Of a stretch of DNA of 64,000 bases, positions 1-10,000 are shown piece after piece. The position numbers and the translations under genes are program-made. The stretch covers positions 3,621,001-3,685,000 of the forward strand of contig JAYKKT010000046.1 in the NCBI GenBank assembly GCA_036023115.1. The letters run 5' to 3'. Numbering within the stretch: the first letter of the stretch is position 1; every line of letters begins with the position of its first letter. The notes beneath the pieces were generated by a model, which was not told the origin of the DNA, searched no databases, and saw only the letters and a program-made list of their open reading frames with translations. The stretch is from Brasenia schreberi (taxonomy: Eukaryota; Streptophyta; Magnoliopsida; Nymphaeales; Cabombaceae).

Positions 1-250
1 TTATACCACAATCACCATATTGTCAGTGTTGTCACTGTTGGAGTGATTGTGGTATTGGAGACCCTTCAAAGTTGTTGGAGATGCCTCACTCAAATTGGAA
101 GTTACCTTGGAACAATCGAAAGGCATAGATGGAGGCGATAAACCCGTAGAAACACCAAGTTTTGTTCGGCCAATGGACCTTTATAAAAGGTTCAGGGGTG
201 ATACATCATCTATCGTACAATACATGTTATATCGCACGATATATAATTTG
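1..250 (+). mobile_element. Terminal fragment of a CGATAC-type element
   Basis: The stretch matches, in the same order, 10,528-10,745 of the window. Both have an 'ataccacaa' start, a 'gagacc' block, a 'ggttcagg'/'gttcaggt' block, then a tail of gatac/cgatat motifs. The match suggests one end of the element family described at 9,340-10,870. No coding sequence is seen; the 72-aa open frame here has no recognisable content. The fragment is cut by the window edge. The assignment rests only on internal similarity. Confidence 0.45.
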
Positions 251-1817
251 AATTACTTTATATAAAAGTATAATAATATATTTGATTCAAATCTCAAGCA
301 TACAAATATTTGTACAAGATTAAGCATAAAACAATATTATGCAACTAAGACTCCTTATTTATATTATTTATTTATTTACCATGCACATACATACATGATT
401 GTTCTTTTGGTGTTAGTACTTAGATTTTTATTCTTTAATAAAAACTTTATGTGTGAGGTGCATAATTATACAGGTATTTTACGGATCGATGTATGCAATA
501 ACTGAAAATCAAGTCCCAATTTTGGTTTGTTATACTTATATATATATATATATAAGAAAGCAAAAAAGATATAAATATCTTTGGTTGTCGTTTTCTCCCT
601 TCTTCTGGTTATCCTTTCTTGAGACAGTGTGGGGCTATCAGCGTTGTTACAATAATGTTGCGTATTGGTTGGCTGTGCAATAAATGAACATGGAGCATTA
701 TTTTTGAAGCTTTTTTAATTGAACCTCACTCTCCTTTTCCTTCCTTGGTCCTGTACACTCTCATAAAGGAAATTGCTTGAAAATGCAAAAGTTGAATAGA
801 CGCTGAGAGTGGTAACAAATATGGCTGGCTTTTCACTCAAACTACTTTAGCATTTGCAGCCTTCTTTTGAATCTATCAGTTAGGTTTAGACATGTCCTGT
901 TCCGGTTAGCTCGGAACGATAACCGAACCAGTTCAGGATCAGTTTCCGTTGCGGTTTCATAACTGGTGGGTGTTTGTGTTCATATACTTGAAATGCATAT
1001 GCATCTACATATTGAAACAAATTATTTGTTGATATAGTTTATCAATATCAACTACGAAGGTTTTAATATCTTTGTTGATGGATATATATATATTGCAAGA
1101 GCATGTCCATACAAGTTGAGGCCTAAAGTGAAAATTGGATACCATGAGTTCGATCCCAGGGTGGCGGGCATTCTCTGATAGAGATTCATCTAAACATCAG
1201 ACTTACCTATGAAAGAGAACTTGATGAAATCGTTTCTTTTTATTTTAATACACCACCAACTGGTGTACATACAACTTCTGGCTTCCAACAATCCAAATGC
1301 TTTACTAACACTGAGATTTCTCTTGCATCTTAATTTGGATTAGTTCATAATTACTTATCAAATCCGAAGAAGCACCTCGAGAAATAAATGGGCACAATTG
1401 TCAGCGGTAGACTAGGATTGTTTTTGACGATGTGTACTTGTATTTGAGGTTAGACATATTTATATTTTATATCCACAAAACACTTATATTTTCCTGTATA
1501 TATATAATGGTGGACTCACAAATTTTTCATATTTCACATAAGCTCAAAAGTAGATCTCTCACATTGACTCATATGTAATATGTTTTATTTGCTACGTTAA
1601 GCATTTTTAACACCAAGTTTCTATCTTACCAATCTATCCGGTGTGATTCCTCTCCAAGGATATACTCGGGGGTGGGCAATTGGAAAAATTACTAAGATTC
1701 GACGATTTGTTGCCGAACGCCCAACCTATTCCAACAACTCGTGTTGGAATTGTAGGGATTGTCGGAATACTTCTTATCAAGAAATACTTGGTTTATCAAT
1801 ATTGATTAGTAAAGACT
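251..1817. other. Intergenic, no gene seen
   Basis: AT-rich spacer. Around 895-965 there is a short GGTTC/CCGGTT-rich patch of the kind found in non-autonomous DNA transposons, and 1,420-1,510 shares words with the MITE at 28,194-28,451. Around 1,129-1,180 a 'gagttcgatccc' word resembles a tRNA B box, but no full element could be delimited. No open frame has recognisable content. Confidence 0.5.
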
Positions 1818-1953
1818 TTCAACTTGCACCGAGAAAGTTAGCTCAATGACAAGACACTCTAGTACCGTTGTTGTTGGTGGGAAGTTCGACTCTTAGAGGA
1901 TGCATTTGTGGGTGTGTGAGGCTTTGGCCTCCTCTTATAACAAAAAAAAATCA
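1818..1953 (+). mobile_element. tRNA-derived SINE, family 1, copy A
   Basis: The head 'agttagctcaatgacaaga' is tRNA-like (box A type) and is followed by a box B-like 'agttcgactct', a conserved 'ggcctcctctt' block and an A-rich tail. The same arrangement recurs at 26,341-26,455 (+), 54,660-54,775 (+) and on the minus strand at 3,490-3,602. Box A plus box B with an A tail, dispersed, is the normal form of a Pol III SINE. No target duplication was confirmed. Confidence 0.6.
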
Positions 1954-2337
1954 ACTTAAAGGTCAAGAGTTTGATACCGAGGGCACACATATATGGAATG
2001 GGTTGTGCCTAACCCTAGTTTTGCAAAGAAGAAAAGAGCAACACTACTTGTGGTTAAGGACTGTAGACTTTTCATGCTATAAGGGGAGTAATATATTCAT
2101 GCATAGTTGGTCATGAACTTGCAAGCATTCAAGGTCAATAATATAACATTCTATATGAATTTAGCCCTCAAAACCAGCGAATTATTTGTTTTCTTTTTTA
2201 TTTAAAGATTCTAAGTAATGAAATATGGGAATTTGGACCATCAAGATTTTCACAATTAGAATCTCACGTCGTACTAAACTTATTAGCCGGTTTGAAGCCT
2301 GAATAAAGGAGAAAGATTACGCTAGGTAACTGATATC
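1954..2337. other. Intergenic, nothing recognised
   Basis: AT-rich spacer between the SINE and the 5S-like pair. No gene, repeat or RNA gene could be supported here. Confidence 0.5.
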
Positions 2338-2575
2338 TAGCATAAAACTTTGTTCAATTTTTAATCATGAGCGGCATTTGATCTTTCTTACGCTAAAGCA
2401 TCGTATCCCATCAAAACTTCAAAGTTAAACATGCTTGAACTAAAACTATAGCATAAAACTTTGTTCAAATTTTTAATCATTAGCAGAATTTGATCTTTCT
2501 TACGCTAAAGCATCGTGTCCCATCAGAACTTCAAAGTCAAACATGCTTGAGCGGGAATAATACTAAAACTGTAGC
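2338..2575 (+). repeat. Two tandem 5S rRNA-like sequences
   Basis: Two units of about 112-125 bp lie head to tail (about 2,338-2,449 and 2,450-2,575). Each begins 'agcataaaactttgttcaa' and then carries a degenerate 5S rRNA core: a 'gctaaagca' box A region, 'atcccatca', 'aacttcaaagt' and 'catgcttga'. In the second copy this is followed by 'gcgggaataatactaa', the counterpart of the 5S 'gcgagagtagtacta'. The plant 5S core is the only close pattern I know. Substitutions in conserved positions make functional 5S genes unlikely. They could be pseudogenes, a 5S-derived SINE, or remnants of a Cassandra-type TRIM, whose LTRs carry 5S sequence. Confidence 0.65.
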
Positions 2576-3247
2576 AGAGACAAATGAAATGTAAGAAGTA
2601 AAGCGATTTATAAACTAAGTTTTAAAAAAAATGACTGAAGGTCTAAGAAGTTAACAATATATTAAAAAATTATCACACATCAATGATGTGCTTAGAGAGA
2701 GAGAAGGTTAGGTCAACTAGGATCGTAGTCAAATTGAGCTGCAATATTCTTTGACCGATTTGGTCAACGGTCGACAGCCCGCAGCCAGAGAGACTAAATG
2801 TAGTAAACTTTTCCCATCTCTTGCTGAAACTGAACCGGTTTGGTCCATGAGCCAGGGCTTGGGAGGTTCGACACGAAATTCAGGTCTCCATTTGCTCTGT
2901 GTTGATCACCCATTTCCAACCTAAACTGAGAGGTCTTGACCTCGTGTCATGTGTTCGATTCGCACGGCATCTGAACGTAGAGATCGATGAGAACCAGAAA
3001 CTTGAGGGTTGGGTGCGTACTAGAACTTGTAGCAGCTGATGCTGGTTCGAACACTGCACCTTTAAGACACAGAGTTGTGGCACAGTGTTGGTATTCTAAG
3101 TGTGGCTCTTATGACCTTGTTAATGCTGAAAGTTATGGCATGTCTCGACGTTTAGTTCTGTCAGTGGATTCCTGTAAGTACTATTAGAATTCCATCGCTA
3201 CTCCTTACCGGTGGTTTAGTTCTCCGGTCAAATTACCGGTAGCCGGT
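2576..3247. other. Intergenic, no gene seen
   Basis: At 2,935-2,975 a tRNA B-box-like 'gtgttcgattcgcacggca' occurs on the plus strand and may be a remnant of SINE family 2 (see 27,066-27,175). The open frames on both strands at 2,880-3,187 overlap each other and show no domain. No gene is supported. Confidence 0.45.
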
Positions 3248-3350
3248 CGAGAAATTCTTTTGGGGTGAGGCATACTTATATTTTGATGTTCTAAATGATG
3301 GCTCTTTTTATATTTTTCAGATTTTGAGTGAGGAGCATGCTTCACCCCAT
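3248..3350 (+). mobile_element. Fragment related to the 28.2-kb hAT MITE
   Basis: It shares 'attctttt..gaggc.tacttatattt', and later a 'gag(g)(a)gcat..ttcacc' block, with the MITE at 28,194-28,451. Neither terminal repeats nor target duplications were found here, so it is a remnant or a diverged copy. Confidence 0.4.
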
Positions 3351-3489
3351 CCAAAAATGGGTTCGTCATTGCAACAAACTCTATATGGATTGTAAATCAC
3401 CCATGTCCAAAGTCCCTTCAAAAATCTAATAGTTAAAACAAGTCCAATTTAACGTTAAAATTTTGCTTTTTCACAGTTAATTTTTTTCT

Positions 3490-3602
3490 TTTCGGTTAGT
3501 AGAGGAGACCGAAGCCTAACACACACCTGCAGGTGCACCCTTTGAGAATCGAACTCCTCCTCAACAGCAACAACGGAGCTAGAGCGCTCAGAGTGGTTTT
3601 CA
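3490..3602 (-). mobile_element. tRNA-derived SINE, family 1, copy B (reverse)
   Basis: Read on the minus strand it gives a 'gagcgctctagctccgttgt' head, box B-like 'gagttcgattctc', then 'gtgtgttaggcttcgg' and 'cctcctct'. This is the same order as the copies at 1,818, 26,341 and 54,660. Its box A side keeps the tRNA-like 'gagcgctct' better than copy A. Confidence 0.6.
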
Positions 3603-4326
3603 CAGTTATATTTTAATATGACTGAAGAAGCACAATGACGTCTAAGATTATATTGGGTCGACTTGGCTGAGCCTTGGTTCTATATTTTATTTTAGTTTGG
3701 GAATTGTTAATAACTTAATATATTGCCGGCTTTGATTTAGAAACTGGGTTTTTCTTATTATTCAATACGCATAAACGAGTACTTTATTAAAGAAATTAAT
3801 ATAAAACGTGTCATCAAAATGTCTGCTCGTATCCTTGTGACTTTAGATTAATAGCTACACATTGTAATCGAGTGTTCGAGAATAAACAGGCAGTTCAATA
3901 TTAACTGTACTAGATTCACATGCAAGGCAGCCAAATATGACTTAGTTCTAGTTGGATATTTAATGAATGAATTGTCATAGAGAAGAGATCAATACTCATT
4001 CCTTTATATTATATATATAGAAAAACTAGATCATGACACCTCTCACTCATATTCATCCATTCTTTTGAGTAGAATTTCAAAATTCATTCAAAATCTGTAA
4101 GGAGTTATGAAAAAATACTGAAAGTATATTTATTTCACTCATGCTACTCAAAAGCTATAAGTAAATACAATCCAATCAATATATATATAGAGAGAGAGAA
4201 AGAGGGGCAGTGTAAAAATGCATAATATCCTTGGACATGTATCTTCATTGTTCAATGTCAAATACAAAAGTAGAATGAAGATGTTTATGTACTATCAAAC
4301 ACAAAAAAACATTATGCATTTACTAC

Positions 4327-4328
<2 letters not shown>

Positions 4329-4381
<53 letters not shown>

Positions 4382-4394
4382 GAGAGAGAGAGAG
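4329..4394. repeat. (TA)n(GA)n compound microsatellite
   Basis: About 25 TA units (4,329-4,378) are followed, after a 'gt', by a short AG run. The spacer on both sides (3,605-4,328 and 4,395-6,239) shows no gene. Short GA and TA runs also occur at 4,185-4,202. Confidence 0.95.
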
Positions 4395-6239
4395 CTTAGT
4401 CACTCATCTTTGTCCCAATTTACTTATTTAATTGATGAAATTAACGGTTGAGATCTTTAAGTCAAAAAGTAAATAGTATCAAGTACAATAAATATATTTT
4501 AAAATACTAACATATTTTTTCACTTTTAAAATTTGAATTTGAATTGTTTTTAAGGATATAACCATATTCACAAGTACTAATTTCTCTGTATATATATGCG
4601 TGTGCGCGCGCACACGCTTGTTGTGAATTATCGGACGTGTGAGAGGGTCTCGATAAAAAACTACAGCCCGTGGTTTTAACAATGAGCTAAAATACAGCCC
4701 CAACCAGATCACGGCCAGATTGTCTCGACCTGTTAATGTTTTTCAATTTGTTGTGGCCGGTTACCAAATTTGACCATACATGCATGTATAATGAGTTTGG
4801 GTATCGGATATTTCCAGTCAAACGGACCGGTTTGTATTACAACCCGACCCGGTGACCGTTGCGCGGCGCCAACCTCAAGGCAGAAATCGGACTTTGACTT
4901 TTTTTATGACTTCAAAAAGACTAAAATGATATTCAATTTCGCAGATGACCAATACTAACCCTAACATTATCACAAATGAACCAAAAGTAAGGAAAGAAAT
5001 TGTGTGATTTGTAGCAAAATGGGTGGGCACAATAGTCTTTCAGATTTCCTCATTATTACCCCAACTAATGCTTAGTTGTTTTAGCGAAAATTTGAAAATT
5101 ATTTCCCGTTTTGTCTTCATTAATAAAAGCATGGGGACAGGCGGGACCCGGGAAAAACTGGTTTGCCATTTCTGTGTCATAGCAGCCGTTCATCTGCATC
5201 TTCTGCGGAGAATCGAACGGTGAATGGATGGTCAAGCCTCATTTAACACTTCCAGCTTGGAATTCAACTAAAAAAATTTGTACTTTCCCGTGGATTTTCT
5301 TTAAATAATCGTCCAATCTTTGACGGGATATTTCACTAGCTCAAATGACCAATTTACCCGAATTTCTACCAATAACTTACACATGAAGGATGCTCTTTGA
5401 TCCTACCTCGGTTTCATGTTAGCCTGTGCTACATATGTGTAAATCGTTAATATGGCGAATCCATTCAAATAAAACATGATGCGGAGCATGTCAGAGAATA
5501 CAACTTTTGTTGGTCTACTACGCACTTCTCTTAATTTTTAACAACAATATGTTATATATCAATCTCAGACCATACATTGTGTGCATAGATTCAATCATGT
5601 TCTATAGTTTTCTTATTGATTTCTCAACTTTGAGGTGGGGCAGTCGAACCAGCTCAGCTCAATGTAGGTCCTTCATTGGGTTTGCGTAACAGTTGCTCAG
5701 TATGAAGAAGAGAAGCTCAACTCTTCTATCATCAAAGGCTTGGCTCGAGTTTGCGGTAGGACAATCAAATAACGAAGGTTGTGCGATTTGAAACTAGCAT
5801 GTCCTTCATTACATGTATAAATAATTGTCATGTGAGCTCAACCATGTAACGTGATACAAGTATGAAACCATATAAATATATGTTGTATCGTATTCATGAA
5901 ACTTAAGCTCAACATAGGCAGAACCGAGCTCGACCGCGAGCATCTTGTCTTGCTCCTCGTCCTACATAGACGTGAAAAGAAGACTGCAGTCTGTGCACTT
6001 TGTCGTATATATTCAATGGGTTAATAAGGTTTGTATTCCAGTGCATGAGGACGATCTTTCCACGTGATGGCACTAATGTAGTTTGTATGGAAAGCAGGGG
6101 GTATAACTGAGAAGAGTAAAAGAAGGAAGAGTTGGAAACGGTCTTCGTTTTCAGGATTTTAGCGTTTGACGGAGTGTCACGAGTCATCAGAAGCATTTTC
6201 CCTGCCTTTTCTTACTAAATTTCTCTAGTTTTTTAAGCT
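4395..6239. other. Intergenic upstream of the pseudokinase gene
   Basis: No gene, RNA gene or complete mobile element could be supported. A dyad-like GTGTGCGCGCGCACAC run lies near 4,600-4,616. The small open frames (for example 5,909-6,196 on the minus strand) have no recognisable domain. Confidence 0.5.
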
Positions 6240-7015
6240 TTAAATTGTGTGTGTTTCTCTCTCCTTTTCATTGGTCTTGGTTGGCTCTCCTTTTATGAGA
6301 GACTTGTTGTTCTGAAAAAAATTGAGTGATGATTTCGGAGACGAGCAGGGATCTCGTTTGAGAGTTCATGGTGTTCCCGATTCATAACTCGACAAGGTTG
6401 GTGTTTTGGTTTCCTCTTTAGCTTCGACGGTTTGTTTCGTTTCTGTGATCTTGGTTGATTGGTATTCTAGATTCATCTGTTTTGTGATTTCTATTTGGGT
6501 GAATGGGATTTTGTGGTTTAGGGGTTTCGAAGTTGTTTTTTAGTGATTTTTGGGTTAGGGTTCTCTAGATTGCAATCCTGGGAGTGCAGAAAGAAGAAAA
6601 TTAGAGACTATCCGGTGGTTGAATGAGACATGGTAGCATGAATTATGTTTCCATTTTGGTTATTGGTTCAGAATTTGCTCAAGGTTTATAGGATAAATTG
6701 AACAGTTTGATTAGGGAGTTTGTGGTACAGATTTGTGTTATATTCTATTGATTCAACTGTAGTTTCGATTCATCGTGAAATGCCTAAGATTTGTGTGTGT
6801 GTGTGTGTGTCTGGACTTCAAACTGCTGCCTTATCCTTTCTGTGCTGGGATCTGATGTTTCAACGATTTAGTGTCTGATACATTAGAAAACCACATCATT
6901 TCATACTATTACTTTTGAATCTTGGGGGTTCATCTTTTTCTCGGTTCTTAACATATGCAGAATTATCGAGGGGAGCCGTTGGTTTTGTCTAAACTCCTGT
7001 TTATCATCGCACAAA
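6240..7015 (+). promoter_or_regulatory. Predicted 5' leader with an intron, pseudokinase gene
   Basis: A CT-rich stretch at about 6,245-6,300 is followed by a plausible non-coding first exon ending at a 'gacaag|gttggt' donor (6,396/6,397). A good acceptor 'acatatgcag' ends at 6,960, giving a 564-nt 5'UTR intron and a 55-nt leader in front of the ATG at 7,016. A (GT)n run sits inside the intron at about 6,790-6,811. The transcription start is not defined by the sequence, and cDNA would be needed to confirm it. Confidence 0.5.
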
Positions 7016-10000
7016 ATGGGATGCTTCACAATCTTGAAGAACAGAAGAAAGAAAACAGATCGAGCCACAAACTTGATTCCTGGGGATTCCATCATCGAGA
7101 ATACCGCGTGCAGTTTGCGGTCTCTCCATTCAGCTCCCCCAAGCTTTAAGAATATAACGAGATACGAGGGAATTGACCATGCCCAAAATGAAAGGACGTG
7201 TGTTCAATCCGCCCCTTCCAGTTTGATCATCTATGATAAGCAACATGATGCTAAGGTTCAGAAGAAGGCGATAGGCGAAGCACACCCTCTTCCTCTCCCC
7301 TTACCTGTGCTGAAGCAAACAGGCAGCTTCAACTCAAACCATAACAGCGATCAAGTACCTTTCTCCGGTCCCCTCCCATTGCCTCCTTTGCGTGGGATCC
7401 GGTACTTCTCCTTTGATGAAATATCAAATGGCTGCAACAGTTTCTCACCTGAGAGGTGCATTGGGGATGGGCTGTCGATGACGACTTACAGAGCTTCATT
7501 TGGTGATGAATCTACTGGTTCCAAGGTTTTTGGAGCGACTGTTGTTTGCCTTCACCTTTCCAAGCAGGTCCATCTAAATGATGCCCTATTTTGACTTTAT
7601 GATTGTTCATTACGAGCATATGCATCTGACTTGAACAATTTATTGCATGTTTTAATTCTCTGTTATTAATATCATATCATTAATATCTGTTATTAAAATC
7701 ATATCATTAATATATCGGTTTCTGAGATAGATGCAGTCGGGAAGTGTAGAAGTGGTATCTCTTTAAGGTTCCATATGTTTTGATAGTTATTAGATGATAG
7801 GAACCTATAGGGAACATGAAATAACCCATTATTTTCACTAAATTGCTGTCGAATTGTCATGATGTCCGGCTGAGTGGACTAGATGGGTTTGGCCGAATTC
7901 TGCCCATGGAAATAATTCACAGTAATGCTCATGATCGAGCACAATGACGACTAACAATCCATGTGGCAGACCCTGCATAGTGGGGAGTTGGTTTGGTTTA
8001 TGGTGGTATCTGAAAAAATATTTTTCTTTTCTGCATTCAACAACTATATTATGAGTAACTAGGAATGAGGTGTCATCCGTTTTGGAGATGCATATCAAGA
8101 ATCTGGGCACTGTTATATTTCCCTCTAAACAAAGGAAATGCTTTTAAAGAATAGTGTCTGAAAATTCTTCGTAAGGCTCCTACACTTGTCCTGGAACAGT
8201 GCAATTGCAGGATTTAATTTTTCTTTCTAAATTGCAGTATGCATTTGTTTCACTAATTTCTTCTTCCTTTACTCACCAAAATCGTTTTCATATATGAACA
8301 GGGGTATAAGGAATTTATGAACGAGATCAACAAGATTAAATCTTTGCAACATCCTCAACTATGTAAACTGATTGGGTTTCATGCACGTGAGGGTTCTGAT
8401 CGGTGGATGCTGGTCTTTGAGAGGCTTTTCCATGGAAGTTTGGATGAATTGCTGCATGGAAGATCTGATGGCCCTCCAATGGATTGGAGTACAAGAATCA
8501 AGGTTGCCCTCGGTGCTGCTCAAGGGCTTGCCTTTTTGCATGAGGAAGGACCTTTTCAGGTATTCAATGATGAATATTATTATGTTATTGCCTTTTTCTT
8601 CTCAATTCTGTGTTTGAATAGGTAGATTTTTACTGTAAAATGCTTCCACGTGCAATTCTTCAGAGTGAAGCGTGATTACCGTGATTAAGGATTTTCTTGA
8701 ATTTTTAAGACATGAGCACTTTGTTCTTGAATCTTCAAGAAGACAAGCATTCCTAGGGTGGGTCCTTTTCTAACTTGTATGAAAGAAAGAATTGGGCTAG
8801 TCTTTTCATCATACTTCTCATTTTATTGGAAAAAGCAAATACAACATTATTTGATCTAGACCCATTTCTATGAGGGTGATTTTGCTCAACATTAATTTAT
8901 GATTGTAGGTAACAACACCACACATGATAGATGACCTGTTTTGTTCGTTCTCTGTAGAAATGAATCAGTCTTTCCATTAGAATTTTAGATACAACAACAA
9001 CTAAGCCTTTTCCCATACTAGACGGGGTCGGCTATATGGATTCTTTATTTTCACAGAGCTCTATCACGCGCCATGGTAGCAGTTAACTCACAATAAGCTA
9101 GATAACTCTTTATTGTTTCTTTCCAACACTTTTGTGGTCGTCCATTAGAATTTTAAATCATCCGTCGATTTACTCTACATGCTTTGGTACCCCTTTGGTA
9201 AAGTATGTCTGATCTTGATTCAACTTATGCATGACTCCTGCTGTATTCAAGAATTCAGTTGCTGCAAAACCTCGAGCAAATGTATGATGTCTTATATTTC
9301 TCACTGTTTATGGAGAACGAGGATACAATAAGTGTTATTTGTACCATATCATATCATAGTATCGTTTTGCCCCATGTACAGGAGTATCGAATCGTAAAAT
9401 TTTTAAAAATAGTTTTAAAATTACCAAAAATAGGGAATTTTTTTAAAAAAATCACAAGAAATCAAGATAATTCTAAACAATTACTATAATTCAAAAGTTG
9501 AATAAAGATTCGTTATTCACCATTCAAATTTCAATGTATAAGCATTTAACCAATACATCTTTACATTTAAACAAGTAGCAAAATTACAACTTTCATAATT
9601 AAAAAAAAAGAATTACATATTGCAATCCAAATCATCAACTAAATAATCTTATCTTCTTCTCTTCCTTGTTCAAGATCTTCACCACCTTCAGTAGCAAAAT
9701 CAATATCATCATCCCCTTCTGATATTGTTGCACTCCTTCCAAATTGATCCACTGAATGTCTTCTTCAGTTAAGGGTTTATTTTCTTCATGATATTCCGTA
9801 ATCCACTCCCTTAAGATATCAAAATTATCAAGGCTTATTAGATCAAATTGGTTCTCATACCTACTTGAGTTTAACTTTCTTAATTGCCTGCAAAAAGGAT
9901 AAGTAAATAAAAATTAAAACTAAAAAATTTAAGAATAAAAACTTAATAAATTGAAACATTGATTTGAATACTTAATTACTATTTATCTTTAATTACTTAT

